Assembly (NCBI RefSeq): GCF_003086295.3
Contig: NC_092039.1
Span: 67,041,649-67,105,648, forward strand
Direction: 5' to 3'
Length of the DNA: 64,000 nt
Source of the DNA: Arachis hypogaea
Taxonomy: Eukaryota; Streptophyta; Magnoliopsida; Fabales; Fabaceae
Below are positions 1 to 11,348 of this stretch, piece after piece. Both the position numbers and the translations under genes were made by a program. A model generated the notes under the pieces. It was given only the letters and a program-made list of their open reading frames with translations, had not been told where the DNA came from and did no database searches. Numbering within the stretch: the stretch's first letter is position 1; each line of letters opens with the position of its first letter.

Positions 1-374
1 AGAATCTCACTAGAGATGGCAGACAAATCCATGAAACAGGCTTATGGACTTGTAGAGGATGTTTTAGTGAAGGTTGAAGGCCTTTACATCCCGTTGACTT
101 CATAATCCTAGACACTGAAAAGAATAAGGATGAATCCATCATCCTTGGCAGACCCTTCCTAGCCACAGCAAAAGCTGTGATTGATGTTGATAGATGAGAG
201 TTGGTCCTTCAAGTGAATGAGGACTACCTTATGTTTAAGGCTCAAGGATCTCCTTCTGTACACATGGAGAAGAAGCATGAAAAGCTTCTCTCAATACAGA
301 GTTAAAAAGAGCACCCACATTCAAACTCTAAGTTTGGTGTTGGGAGGCCACAACCATGCTCTGAGTATTTGTGA
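1..374 (+). pseudogene. gag-protease 3' fragment (retropepsin tail)
   Basis: The translation matches the C-terminal protease part of the E1 and E5 genes: a VEDVLVKVEG stretch, then IILGRPFLATA (flap/C-terminal strand of the retropepsin fold), then one NSKFGV repeat and the ending CSEYL with a TGA at 372-374. The catalytic Asp lies before the window. A frameshift near 95-100 (one base lost after ATCCC) and stops at about 195 and 303 break the frame. The family function is processing of the Gag polyprotein; this copy cannot do it. Confidence 0.8.
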
Positions 375-393
375 GGCTCCATGAGAGCTCACT

Positions 394-440
394 ATCAAGC
401 TATTGACATTAAAAAAGCGCTTATTGGGAGGCCACCCAAT
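394..440 (+). promoter_or_regulatory. Conserved post-gene hairpin module (E0)
   Basis: Twenty bases after the gag-protease stop lies ATCAAGCTATTGACATT, then AAAGCGCTT, then a stem-loop with arms ATTGGG and CCCAAT (423-440). The same module follows the last pol or gag gene in E1, E3, A, N and E5. Its function is unknown. Confidence 0.6.
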
Positions 441-568
441 TTTTACTTATCTATGTTAAATTTCCATTTTCCATTGTTATTTTATGTTTTCTTTAAGATG
501 ATAATCATGTGGAGTCACAAAAACAAAAGCAAAAATAAAAAACAGCATTAAAAACAACACACCCTGGA

Positions 569-812
569 GGATGAGCTTACTGGCGTTTAAGGGTAGCAGA
601 ATGGGTGTTAAACGCCCAGTCTGGCACCATTCTGGACGTTTAACGCTAGAAAAAGGCACCGGACAGGCGTTTAATGCCAGAAAAGGGCACCAAGCTGGCG
701 TTAGATGCCAGAAAGGGAAGAAAGGCTGGCGTTAAAAGACAGAAATGGGCAGCAACCTAGCGTTTAACGCCAGAATTGGCACTCAAAGAGGCGTTTACAT
801 GCCAAAATGGTG
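569..812 (+). repeat. GGCGTT..AACGCC palindrome cluster (E0)
   Basis: About seven imperfect copies of a short palindrome built on GGCGTTTAACGCC, spaced 25 to 45 bases and separated by purine-rich text such as AGAAAGGG. Many copies carry mutations that break one arm. E1, E3 and E5 hold an equivalent cluster at the same place between the post-gene hairpin and ORF2. Confidence 0.8.
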
Positions 813-1176
813 CAGGGATGACAAATCCTGGACACCTCAGGATCTATGGACCCCACAGGATCCCCACCTACCTCAACTCACTCTCTCTCTTATTCACACA
901 TCCCCATAACACCCTTCCCCAAATACCCCTCACCAATCACCTCTATTTCTCTTCTCCATCACCTCTTTACCACACACATCCACCCACTCTTCCCCAAAAA
1001 CCCCCACATACCTCACCATTCAAATTCAAATCTTTTTCCTCCCAAACATAACCTCTAATACACGAACCCTCTTGGCAAATTCACAAATCAAAAACACTTC
1101 TTCTCCCTCTTGGCAAAACCACTCACACCTCTCCATCTCCTCCACTTCTTCTTCTTCTCTATCCTTCTTTCTTTTT
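813..1176. other. C/T-rich spacer of E0
   Basis: Non-coding C- and T-rich sequence between the palindrome cluster and ORF2. It contains GGATCTATGG/GGATCCCC direct repeats that recur in E1 (10880-10910), E3 (26222-26245) and E5 (58825-58880). Short frames here are not conserved between copies. Confidence 0.6.
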
Positions 1177-1214
1177 TTGCTCGAGGACGAGAAAACCTTT
1201 TAAGTTTGGTGTGG
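1177..1214 (+). promoter_or_regulatory. Internal hairpin plus TAAGTTTGGTGT (E0)
   Basis: TTGCTCG-AGGA-CGAG followed by a short gap and TAAGTTTGGTGTGG, just upstream of ORF2. It resembles the module that abuts the 3' LTR at 3367-3402, so E0 carries the module twice. Confidence 0.6.
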
Positions 1215-1249
1215 AAAAAGCATTGCTTTTTGTGTTTCTATAACCATTT

Positions 1250-2317
1250 ATGGCACGTAAGGCCCGAGAAACCTCCAGAAAGAGGAAAGGAAAGGCAAAA
1301 GCTTCCACCTTCGAGTCATGGGAGATGGAGAGATTCATCTCAAAGATCCATTAAGACCACTTCTATGAAGTTATGGCCAAGAAGAAAGTAATTCCTGAGG
1401 TCCCTTTCATGCTCAAAAGGAATGAGTATCCGGAGATCTGACATGTGATTTGAAAAGAGGTTGGGAAGTTCTCACCAACCTCATTCAATAAGTCAGAATC
1501 TTAATGGTTCAAGAGTTCTATGCTAATGCGTGCATGGATCACCAAGAACCATGATCAAAGTGTGAACCCGAACTCAAGGAATTGGCTTATAATGGTTCGG
1601 GTGAAATACTTAGATTTCAGTTAGGAAAATGCAAGGTTGGCATTCAACTTGCCAATGATGCAAGGAGATGCACGCCCCTACACTAGAAGGGTTAACGTTG
1701 ATCAAAGGTTAGACCAAGTCCTCATGAACATATGTGTGGAAGGAGCTTAGTGGAAAAGAGACTCCAAAGGCAAGCCGGTTTAATTGAGAAGGCATGACCT
1801 TAAACCCGTGGCTAGTGGATGGTTGGAAGTAGAAGTTCATGAGGTCATATCTCTATAACTCTACAAAGTGGCTGAGAAAACCTCCACCTTGGCAAGGTTA
1901 GCCTTTCCTCATCTTATCTATCACCTATGCAATTTAGCTGGAGTTGTCATAGGAGAAGACATCCTCATTGAAAAAGACAAGCCCATCACTAAAAAGAGGA
2001 TGTAGCAAATAAGAGAGCCCACTCATGGACCTCAACAAGAGCATGAGAAAGTCCCTCATTAAGAAATCCCTGAGCTGCCTCAAGGGATGCATTTTCCTCC
2101 ACACAACTATTGGGAGCAACTCAACACCTCTTTAGGAAATTTGAGTTCCAATATGGAGCAACTAAGGATGGAGCAGCAAGAGCACTCCATTATTCTCCAT
2201 GAAATTAGAGAGGATCAAATAGCCATGAGGGAAGAGCAACAAAGGCAAGGAAGAGACATAGAGGAGCTCAAGCATTCCATTAGATCTTCAATTGGAAGAA
2301 CTAGCCGCCATCACTAA
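1250..2317 (+). pseudogene. ORF2 relic, 'putative plant transposon protein' type
   Basis: The frame opens at ATG 1250 with a basic KRKGKAKAS stretch and meets TAA at 1352-1354. The same stop occurs at the identical codon in E1. Homology resumes at ATG 1373 and runs, with many stops and frameshifts, to TAA 2315-2317. The readable end (2087-2317) is a hydrophilic, probably coiled-coil tail with the marks NYWEQLNTSL and HEIREDQ. It also lacks an internal piece present in E1 after GWLE (near 1830). I recall this protein type as an uncharacterised domain common in legume retrotransposons. Function unknown; it takes the place of the env-like gene in Athila elements. Confidence 0.75.
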
Positions 2318-3366
2318 GGTGGACCCATTCTTTGATTTTCTTGTTCTTATTTTTCTATTTTTCGATTTTTATGCTTCATGTTTTTACATGATAATTAGTA
2401 TTTAGAGTCTATGTCTTTAGGCTATGAATGTCCTATGAACCCTTCACCTTTCTTAAATGAAAAATGTGCCTAATTACAAAAGAATAATAATTACTTAAAT
2501 TTCGAAATTTATCTTGAAATTAGTTTGATTATTTTGATGTGGTGGCAATACTTTTTGTTTTCTGAACGAATGCTTGAACATTGCATATTTTTTATAGTGA
2601 AGTTTATGAATGTTAAATTTGTTGGATCTTGAAGGAATATTGAAAAAAAGAGAAATGTTATTGATGATCTGAAAAATCATAAAATTAATTCTTGAAGCAA
2701 GAAAAAGCAGTGAATAACAAAGCTTGCAAAAAAAAGTGGCAAAAAAAATAAGAGAAAAAAAAGAAAAAACAAGCAGAAAAAGCCAATAGCCCTTTAAACC
2801 AAAAGGCAAGGGTAAAAAGGGATCCAAGGCTTTGAGCATTAATGGATAGGAGGGCCCAAAGGAATAAAATCCTAGCCTAAGCGGCTAAATCAAGCTGTCC
2901 CTAACCACGTGCTTATGTCATGAAGGTCCAAGTGAAAAGCTTGAGACTGAGTGGTTAAAGTCGTGATCCAAAACAGAAAGAGTGTGCTTAAGAACTCTGG
3001 ACATCTTTAACTGGGGACTTTAACAAAGTTGAGTCACAATCTGAAATGGTTCACCCAGTTATTTGTTTGTGGCATTTATGTATCCGGTGGTAATACTGGA
3101 AAACAAAGTGCTTAGGGTCACGGCCAAGACTCATAAAGTAGCTATGTTCAAGAATCAACATACTGAACTAGGAGAATCAATAACACAATCTTAATTCTGA
3201 ATTCCTAAAATGCCAATCATTCTGAATTTCAAAGGATAAAGTGAGATGCCAAAACTGTTCAGAAGCAAAAAGCTACTAGTCCCGCTCATCCAATTTGAGC
3301 TAAGCTTTATTGATATTTTGGAATTCATTATATATTCTCTTCTTTTGATTCTATTTTGTTTTCTAT
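2318..3366 (+). other. 3' non-coding region of E0
   Basis: AT-rich region without a believable gene. It carries the block TGTGGCATTTATGTAT at 3068-3083, followed by CCGGTGGTAATACTGGAAAA, which is shared with E1, E3 and, in weaker form, N and A. Confidence 0.6.
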
Positions 3367-3402
3367 TGCTTGGGGACAACCAACAATTTAAGTTTGGTGT
3401 TG
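3367..3402 (+). promoter_or_regulatory. LTR-adjacent hairpin and TAAGTTTGGTGTTG motif (E0)
   Basis: TTGCTTG-GGGA-CAACCAA (stem partly decayed) followed by TAAGTTTGGTGTTG at 3389-3402, directly against the LTR start TGATGAGC. This is where an LTR element has its polypurine tract, the primer for plus-strand DNA. The motif is not purine-only. The assignment rests on position and on conservation across families. Confidence 0.65.
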
Positions 3403-5077
3403 TGATGAGCGGATAATTTATACACTTTTTGGCATTGTTTTTAGGTAATTTTTAGTATTGATTTAGTTAGTTTTTAGTATATAATTATTAGTTTTTCTAC
3501 AAAAATCACATTTCTGGACTTTACTATGAGTTTGTGTGTTTTTTTGTGATTTCAGGTATTTTCTGGCTGAAATTGAGGGACCTGAGCAAAAATCTGATTC
3601 AGAGGCTAAAAAAGGACTGCAAATGCTATTGGATTCTGACCTTCCTACACTCAAAATGAATTTTCCGGAGCTATAGAAGCCCAATTAGCGCGTAGTCGAT
3701 TGCGTTGAAAAGTAGACATCTTGGGCTTTCCAGCAATTTATAATAGTCCATAATTTTCCCAAGTTTTGATAATGCAAACTGGCGTTTAAACGCCAACTTT
3801 CTACCATTTTTTGGAGTTAAACGCCAGAACTGGCATAAAAGCTGGAGTTAAACGCCCAAACTGGCACCAGAGCTGGCATTTAACTCCAAGAAAAGGCTAT
3901 GCACATGAAAGCTTCAATGCTCAGCCCAAGCACACACCAAGTTGGCCCCGAAAGTAGATTTCTGCATCATTTACTTATATTTGTAAACCCTAGGTTACTT
4001 GTCATTATAAATAGGACTTTTTACTATTGTATTTTCATTGGGAGATCTTTAGATCATTTTTGAAACTATCTTTGTATCACTGTTGATCTCTTGATCACGT
4101 TTAGGAGGCTAGCCATTCGGCCATGCGTGGACCTTCATCACTTATGTATTTTCAATGGTGGAGTTTCTACACCTCATAGATTAAGGTGTGGAGCTCTGCT
4201 GTTCCTCATGAATTAATGCAATTACTACTATTTTCTATTCAATTCAAGCTTATTCTTGTTCTAAGATATTCATTCGCACTTCAACATGATGAATGTGATG
4301 ATCAAGTGACACTCATCACTATTCTCACTTATGAACGCGTGCCTGACAACCACTTCCGTTCTACCTGAAAACAAGCTTGAATGTATATTTCTTGGCCTCT
4401 TGGTCCATGATGCATGGTTGCCTCTTCTGACAACAGAGCCTTCTATTCCGTGAGATCAGAGTCTTCGTGGTATAAGCTAGAATCAATTGGCAGCATTCTT
4501 GAGATCCAGAAAGTCTAAACCTTGTTTGTGGTATTTCGAGTAGGATCTGGGATGGGATGACTGTGACGAGCTTTAAACTCATGATTGTTGGGCGCAGTGA
4601 CAGTTTGCAAAAGGATCATTGGATCTCACTGAGAACAGACAGATGATTAGCCCTATGTAACCCATAGCCGGACCATTTTCACTGAGAGGACGAACGGTAG
4701 CCATTTACAACGGTGATCCCCCAACATACAGCTTGCCATGGAAAGGAGTACACATGATTGGATGAAGGCAGTAGGAAAGCAGGGATTCAAAAGGAACAAA
4801 GCATCTCCATACGCTTATCTGAAATTTCTACCAATGAATTACATAAGTATCTCTATCCTATTTTATGTTTTATCTGTCTTTTAATTATCAAAATCCCATA
4901 ACCATTTGAATCTGCCTAACTGAGATTTACAAGATGACCATAGCTTGCTTTAAGCCGACAATCTCCGTGGGATCGACCTTTACTCACGTAAGGTATTACT
5001 TGGACGACCCAGTGCACTTGCTGGTCAGCTACGCGGAGTTGTCAAGAAAGTGTGTGAGATCACGATTTCGTGTACCA
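3403..5077 (+). repeat. 3' LTR of E0 (1675 bp)
   Basis: Starts TGATGAGCGG and ends in GTACCA, colinear with the E1 LTRs on the opposite strand. It contains GGCGTT/AACGCC palindromes (3780-3890), a TATA box (4005-4016), and near its end the U5 block with TGGGATCGACC, a TTACTC..GTAA hairpin and GTGCACTTGCTGG. Confidence 0.9.
4005..4016 (+). promoter_or_regulatory. LTR TATA box (E0)
   Basis: TTATAAATAGGA. The same TATAAATAGGA string is found in the LTR of element A, and a one-base variant in E1. It probably sets the start of the genomic RNA. Confidence 0.6.
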
Positions 5078-6681
5078 ATATGCATATCTAATTTCTTTTT
5101 TTAAAAATTTATTTATTGACTAATTATTTGTGAATTTTATGGGATTTACATCCTACCCATCTAATTAAGAATTTTGCCCTCAAAATTCAGATTTAGTTAC
5201 CTAAAAAAAGGTGTAGGTAGTTTTTCTGCCTATCCGATCAGAGTTTCGAAGTGTGTCATTCAATCTCAACCTGATTCCTAACAACCTTTATTATCGATAC
5301 TACTCTTCCGCCTAGTTGCTTACACTGGTATTATCAACCTCAACCGAAGTTACTCAATACGTCAAATCTCCTCTTCATTTAGATTAACTCAGACAGTAAA
5401 ATGTGGTTTATCTCAGAGGCATACTGCCAGCATGGTGGAATGTGGATATGTCGTGCAGGTTCAAAAGATACAGTGGGAAGGCTGCTGGATACCTCACCAG
5501 CCCCTAATCTGTCTTAATACTTGAAGCAGTTTAATACACCTCGGTTTTAATTCCTTAGTTTTAATGGCTCACCGATTCTAGGTTGTTGAAGTAACTCTTA
5601 AGAATGCGTAACTTGTTTGTGGGCTTTGTACAATTATAATCTCAACTCAATTTCACTAAATCTTTTCTTCGTTGCCTCGGCTCTCAACTTGGGACTCAGA
5701 ATACCTAATACTCTCAGGTTATTATAGCATAAGGGTGATCAATGCACCACACAATCTTACAAATTTCTTTGATAAATTAGTCTCCTCTGATAGGCAAAAA
5801 GTAGGTGAACTCGTTTTTCAATTCATGATTACCTAATGGCATTACATCCTTTGATCATTACTCGGAGTTTTTTCTAGCGAGGCATTGTCACGCTGTCATG
5901 ATGTCGATTCGCTCACATCCTAAGCCCTTGGATAGTGTATGCGTAGAATTTCCAATTAGTTCTTTAGATTCAAGTGTCATGAATATTGGTACAGAGGTTA
6001 CCCTTTCTCTTAAGCTTTGAAAACTCATTGCACTCCGACATCTAATCAAACGGTGTATCCTGACGCGTTGATTTAATCACAGACATTGTGGCCAATAAGA
6101 ATTAAAGTTCTATAACTCTTATCGAGGCTGCATCATTACGCGCTCCTTCTTCTTTGTCCAGGCATTTTGCTTTAAGGAACTAGCATCTTGGTGGTTATAT
6201 CTAGGAATAGAACGAGGTGCTAACCAAGTTTAGGTTGATGTTTCGAAAAGATACTAAGCATAAAGGTGATCAGACTATTCAAATAGTGTTTGCTAATAGA
6301 TAAAAGGAGGATTGGTATGATGATTGGACCAAGACCCTAAAAAATAGAAAAATGCACAAGAAGAAGAATTAAGGTACACACCAAAGAAGAAATTTTGAAG
6401 TCAAGCCCTAATAGGAAGAGAACAAAGCGCATCGAATCAAATACATGCCAGATGAAATCCAAGAAATGCAAGTTTGTGAAAGAGAGCAACTCCATCCGTA
6501 TTGAGCACCAACGTTTCAAGATTATACCAAAATAAGTTCAGGCTCATCCAGAAGAAATGAGATTCATGCCAGTAAGAATAGAATTGGAAAGGTGACCAAC
6601 TCAGAATTCAAGATGAAAATCCCAATGTGAGTCACAAAAGAAAGGCTAAGTTGACTTGCGAAGGATTGTTGATGCGCTCTC
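5078..6681 (-). mobile_element. T: 3' end of a degenerate chromovirus (Tekay/Del-like)
   Basis: On the minus strand, TTTTGAGGGCAAAATTCTT is followed by a decayed polypurine tract and, at 5150, the LTR start TGTAAATCCC. That arrangement is, from family knowledge, the end of pol and the 3' LTR junction of Tekay/Del chromoviruses. Only about 70 bases of this LTR remain before E0 interrupts it. From 5190 to 6681 I find no readable RT or integrase; the stretch is old, unassigned sequence. It is continuous with 17164-18701 across the E1 insertion, as shown by the CTCTC duplication. Confidence 0.55.
6677..6681. repeat. Target-site duplication CTCTC of E1 (left copy)
   Basis: CTCTC here and CTCTC at 17164-17168 flank E1 exactly, defining a single insertion event into T. 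Confidence 0.92.
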
Positions 6682-8435
6682 TGGTGCGCGAAATTGTGAA
6701 CAATACTTTTTCACAACTCTCATAATCCCCGGTCATGAACCCCAAAAACTTGGTAGCTCAATACCATGGCATTACACAACTTCGCACAACTAACCAGCGA
6801 GTGCACTGGGTCGTCCAAGTAATAAACCTTACGCGAGTAAGGGTCGATCCCACGGAGATTGTTAGTATTGAAGCAAGCTATGGTCATCTTGTAAATCTTA
6901 GTCAGGCAAACTCAAATGGTAATGGTGATGAACGAAAATAACACAAAGGTAAAGATAGAGATACTTATGTAATTCATTGGTAGGAACTTCAGATAAGCGC
7001 ATGAAGATGCCTTCCCTTCCGTCTCTCTGCTTTCCTACTGTCTTCATCCAATCCTTCTTACTCCTTTCCATGGCAAGCTTAAGCAAGGGTTTCACCGTTG
7101 TCAGTGGCTACCTCCCATCCTCTCAGTGAAAGCGATTGCATATGCTCTGTCACAGCATAGCGGAATTCATCTGTCGGTTCTCAATCAGGCCGGAATAGAA
7201 TCCAGTGATTCTTTTGCGTCTGTCACTAACGCCCCGCCTTCAGGAGTTTGAAGCACGTCACAGTCATTCAATCATTGAATCCTACTCAGAATACCACAGA
7301 CAAGGTTAGACCTTCCGGATTCTCTTGAATGCCGCCATCAGTTCTCGCCTATACCACGAAGACTCTGATCTCACGGAATGGTTGGCTCGTTTGTCAGACG
7401 AGCACTCGGTTGTCAGGCGATCAACCATGCATCGTGCAATCAGGAATCCAAGAGATATTCACTAGAGCCTTGATCGCTTGTAGAACAAGAGTGGTTGTCA
7501 GTCACCTTGTTCATGGGTGAGAATGATGATGAGTGTCACGGATCATCACATTCATCAAGTTGAAGAACAAGTGATATCTTAGAACAAGAACAAGCGGAAT
7601 TGAATGGAAGAACAATAGTAATTGCATTAATACTCGAGGTACAGCAGAGCTCCACACCTTAATCTATGGTGTGTAGAAACTCCACCGTTGAAAATACATA
7701 AGCATAAGGTCTAGGCATGGCCGAATGGCCAGCCTCCCAATGATCTAAGAACTAGATGTCCAAAGATGATCAAAGGATCTAAAAACAATCCAAAGATCGA
7801 AAGACTCTCTAATACAATAGTCAAAGGTCCTACTTATAGAAAACTAGTAGCCTAAGGTGTACAGAAATGAGTAAATGACATAAAAATCCACTTCCGGGCC
7901 CACTTGGTGTGTGCTTGGGCTGAGCAATGAAGCATTTTCGTGCAGAGACTCTTCTTGGAGTTAAACGCCAGCTTTAGTGCCAGTTTGGGCGTTTAACTCC
8001 CATTTGGGTGCCAGTTCCAGCGTTTAACGCTGGGATTCCTGAGGGTGACTTTGAACGCCGGTTTGGGCCATCAAATCTTGGGCAAAGTATGGACTATCAT
8101 ATATTGCTAGAAAGCCCAGGATGTCTACTTTCTAACGCCGTTGAGATCGCGCCAATTGGGCTTCTGTAGCTCCAGAAAATCCACTTCGAATGCAGGGAGG
8201 TCAGAATCCAACAGCATCTGCAGTCCTTTTCAGTCTCTGAATCAGATTTTTGCTCAGGTCCCTCAATTTCAGCCAGAAAATACCTGAAATCACAGAAAAA
8301 CACACAAACTCATAGTAAAGTCCAAAAAAGTGAATTTTAACTAAAAACTAATAAAAACATACTAAAAACTAACTATATCATACCAAAAACATACTAAAAA
8401 CAATGCCAAAAAGCATACAAATTATCCGCTCATCA
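6682..8435 (-). repeat. 3' LTR of E1
   Basis: Plus-strand ends are TGGTGCGCG and CCGCTCATCA, the inverse of TGATGAGCGG...CGCGCACCA. Colinear with 15410-17163 at a fixed offset of 8728 without indels. Short frames inside it occur identically in both LTRs and are not genes. Confidence 0.95.
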
Positions 8436-8474
8436 CAACACCAAACTTAAATTGTTGCTTGTCCTCAAGCAACT
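8436..8474 (-). promoter_or_regulatory. LTR-adjacent hairpin and TAAGTTTGGTGTTG motif (E1)
   Basis: On the minus strand GTTGCTTG-AGGA-CAAGCAAC (8454-8473), a short gap, then TAAGTTTGGTGTTG ending one base before the LTR. It lies at the polypurine-tract position. Confidence 0.68.
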
Positions 8475-9353
8475 GAAAATCAAATAAGATAAAAAGAAGA
8501 GAATATGCAATGAATCTCAAAAACATCTATGAAGATCAGTATTAATTAGATGAGCGGGGCTTTTAGCTTTTTGCCTCTGAACAGTTTTGGCATCTCACTC
8601 TATCCTTTGAAATTCAGAATGGTTGGCTTCTTTAGGAACTAGAATCCGGATAGTGTTAATGATTCTCCTAGTAAAGTATGATGATTCTTGAACAAAGCTA
8701 CTTATTGAGTCTTGGCTGTGGCCCAAAGCACTCTGTCTTCCAGTATTACCACCGGATACATACATGCCACAGACACATAATTGGGTGAACCTTTTCAGAT
8801 TGTGACTCAGCTTTGCCAAAGTCCCCAATTAGAGGTGTCCAGGGTTCTTAAGCACACTCTTATTGCCTTGGATCACAACTTTATTTCTTTCTTTTCTCTC
8901 CCTTTTTTTTTCGTTTACTTTTCTTTTTGTCTCTTTTTTTTTCGGTTTTTTTTTTAATAGAAATGCTTTTTCTTGCTTCAAGAATCATTTTATTGATTTT
9001 TCAGATCCTCAGTAACATGTCTCCTTTTTCATCATTCTTTCAAGAGCCAACATTCATGAACCACAAATTCAAGATACATATGCACTGTTCAAGCATACAT
9101 TCAGAAAACAAAAATATTGCCACCACATCAAAATAATTAAACTGTTATAAAATTCAAAATTCATGCAATTCTTTCTTTTATCAATTAAGCACGTTTTTAT
9201 TCAAGAAAGGTGATGGATTCATAGGACATTCATAACTTTAAGGCATAGACACTAAGACACTAATGATCACAAGACACAAACATGGATAAACATAAGCATA
9301 AAATCCGAAAAACAGAAGAATAAAGAACAAGGAAATCAAGGAACGGGTCCACC
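8475..9353 (-). other. 3' non-coding region of E1
   Basis: AT-rich spacer between ORF2 and the 3' LTR with no supported gene. The shared block is present as ATACATACATGCCACA at 8756-8771 (minus strand TGTGGCATGTATGTAT). Confidence 0.65.
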
Positions 9354-10478
9354 TTAGTGATGGCGGCTCTTCCTTGCTCTTGAAGATCCTATGGAGTGCT
9401 TGAGCTCCTCAATGTCTCTTCCTTGTCTTTGTTGCTCCTCCCTCATGATTCTTTGATCTTCTCTAATTTCATGGAGGATGATGGAGTGTTCTTGATGCTC
9501 CACCCTTAGTTGTCCCATATTGGAACTCAATTCTCCTAGGGAGGTGTTTAATTGCTCCCAATAGTCTTGTGGAGGAAAGTGCATCCCTTGAGGAATCTCA
9601 GGGATCTCATGATGAGTGGGATCTCTTGTGTGCTCCATCCTCTTCTTAGTGATGGGCTTGTCCTCATCAATGGGGGTGTCTCCCTCTATGTCAACTCCCA
9701 CTGAATAACAGAGGTGACAAATGAGATGAGGAAAGGCTAACCTTGCCAAGGTAGAGGACTTGTCCACCACCTTATAGAGTTCTTGGGCTATAACCTCATG
9801 AACCTCTATTTCTTCTCCAATCATGATGCTATGGATCATGATAGCCCGGTCTATGGTAACTTTGGACCGGTTGCTAGTGGGAATGATTGAGCGTTGGATG
9901 AACTCCAACCATCCTCTAGCCACGGGTTTGAGGTCATGCCTTCTCAATTGAACCGGCTTTCCTCTTGAATCTCTCTTCCATTGGGCGCCCTCTTCACATA
10001 TGACTGTGAGGACTTGGTCCAACCTTTGATCAAAGTTGACCCTTCTAGTGTAAGGATGTTCATCTCCTTGCATCATAGACAAGTTGAACGCCACCCTCAC
10101 ACTTTCCGGACTAAAATCCAAGTATTTCCCCCGAACCATAGTAAGATAATTCTTTGAATTCGGGTTCACACTTTGGTCATGGTTCTTGGTGATCCATGCA
10201 TTGGCATAGAACTCTTGAACCATCAAGATTCCGACTTGTTGAATGGGGTTGGTGAGAACTTCCCAACCTCTTCTTCGGATCTCATGTCGGATCTCCGGAT
10301 ATTCACCCTTTTTGAGTGAAAAAGGGACCTCGGGGATCACCTTCTTCAAGGCCACAACTTCATAGAAATGGTCTTAATGCACCCTTGAGATGAATCTCTC
10401 CATCTCCCATGACTCGGAGGTGGAAGCTTTTGCCTTCCCTTTCCTCTTTCTAGAGGTTTCTCCGGCCTTGGATGCCAT
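9354..10478 (-). pseudogene. ORF2, 'putative plant transposon protein' type, one stop
   Basis: From ATG at 10478 the frame encodes a basic lead (SRKRKGKAKAS), then TAA at 10374-10376, then 333 open codons to 9354. The open part begins at a GTG codon; the homologous codon in E0 is ATG, so this copy lacks a normal restart. The core has WEVLTNPIQQVGILMVQEFY and a HSIMIGEEIEVHEVIAQELY stretch. The last 80 residues are Gln/Glu/Arg-rich and look coiled-coil. There is no membrane segment, protease or nucleic-acid motif I recognise. I recall the core as a plant-specific transposon-associated domain of unknown function. It may once have been translated by stop readthrough or from the downstream ATG. 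Confidence 0.72.
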
Positions 10479-10514
10479 AAATGGTTATGGAAAAACAAAA
10501 AGCAATGCTTTTAC

Positions 10515-10552
10515 CACACCAAACTTAAAATGTTTGCTTGTCCTCGAGCAAA
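10515..10552 (-). promoter_or_regulatory. Internal hairpin plus TAAGTTTGGTGT (E1)
   Basis: Minus strand TTTGCTCGAGGACAAGCAAA, gap, TAAGTTTGGTGTGG, about 35 bases upstream of the ORF2 start. It is a second copy of the module at 8436-8474. Confidence 0.6.
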
Positions 10553-10963
10553 AGAAGAAAGAAGAGAGTAGAAGAAGAAGAAATGGAGGAGATGGAGAGG
10601 GCTTTGTGTTCGGCCAAAAGGGAGAAGAAGTAGTGTTTAAGGTGTGTGAAAATGAAGGAGTGAAGGAGGGTTTATATAGGAGAGGGGGAGAGAGAGGTTC
10701 GGCCATTTGAGGGTAGGTTTGGGTGGGGAAGTGGTTTGAATTTGAATGGTGAGGTAGGTGGGGTTTTATGAAGGATGGATGTGAGTGGTGAAGAGAAAGA
10801 TAGGATTTGATAGGTGAGGGGTTTTTGGGGAAGAGGTGTTGAGGTGATTGGTGAAGAAGAGAGAGAGTGGTAGGGTAGGTGGGGATCCTGTGGGGTCCAC
10901 AGATCCTGAGGTGTCAAGGAAAAGTCATCCCTGCACCAAATGGCATTCAAAATCACGTTTTGT
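10553..10963. other. Purine-rich spacer of E1
   Basis: Non-coding G/A-rich (plus strand) spacer between the palindrome cluster and ORF2. Contains GGATCCTGTGGGGTCC and ACAGATCCTGAGGTGTC, shared with E3 and E5. Frames here are low-complexity. Confidence 0.55.
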
Positions 10964-11146
10964 GCCATTTCTGGCGTTAAACGCCGGGCTGGTGCCCATT
11001 TCTGGCGTTTAACGCCAGCATCTTGCCCCTTTCTGGCGTTTAACGCCAGTCTGGTGCCCCTTTCTGGCGTTAAACGCCCAGAATGGTGCCAGACTGGGCG
11101 TTAAACGCCCACCAGCTAACCTCACTGGCGTTTAAACGCCAGTGGG
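10964..11146. repeat. GGCGTT..AACGCC palindrome cluster (E1)
   Basis: Six near-perfect palindromes in 180 bases, most with core GGCGTTTAACGCC. The last, 11123-11144, is a perfect 22-base palindrome of arms CACTGGCGTTT and AAACGCCAGTG. Intervening text repeats TGGTGCCCCTTTCT, so the unit is a tandem repeat of about 32 bases. Confidence 0.9.
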
Positions 11147-11283
11147 TGCGTCCTCCAGGGTGTGCTGTTTTTCTTCCTGTTTTTCATTCTGTTTTTGCTT
11201 TTTTCATGGATTTTGTGACTTTTTATGATCATCAACCTACAAAAGACATAAAATGACAAAAGAAAATAGTTAATTATAAAACA

Positions 11284-11329
11284 TTGGGTTGCCTCCCAAC
11301 AAGCGCTTCTTTATTGTCACTAGCTTGAC
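11284..11329 (-). promoter_or_regulatory. Conserved post-gene hairpin module (E1)
   Basis: Minus strand GTCAAGCTAGTGACAATAAA, GAAGCGCTTGT, then TTGGGAGGCAACCCAA as stem-loop (11284-11299). It starts 20 bases after the gag-protease stop. Confidence 0.65.
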
Positions 11330-11348
11330 AGAGGACTCTCATGGAGCC

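Larger units (their letters stand above)
1..5077 (+). mobile_element. E0: 3' part of a non-autonomous tRNA-Asp-group LTR retrotransposon
   Basis: The element enters the window inside its gag-protease gene and ends with a 3' LTR at 3403-5077. Order on the plus strand: protease tail, post-gene hairpin, GGCGTT palindromes, hairpin plus TAAGTTTGGTGT, ORF2 relic, AT-rich spacer, hairpin plus TAAGTTTGGTGTTG, LTR. E1 has the same order on the other strand. No RT or integrase sequence is present between protease and LTR. Stops in both genes mark it as old. It ends inside the 3' LTR of relic T; the five bases after it (ATATG, 5078-5082) may be one target-duplication copy, but the partner lies outside the window. 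Confidence 0.88.

Noticed and set aside
5190..6681. Host gene or pol of T
   Set aside because: No frame shows a known motif on either strand and the longest is 60 codons. Left as unassigned old sequence.
6735..7095. Small frames repeated exactly at 15463-15823
   Set aside because: They are LTR sequence present twice because both LTRs are nearly identical. They span the U5 region and lack gene features.
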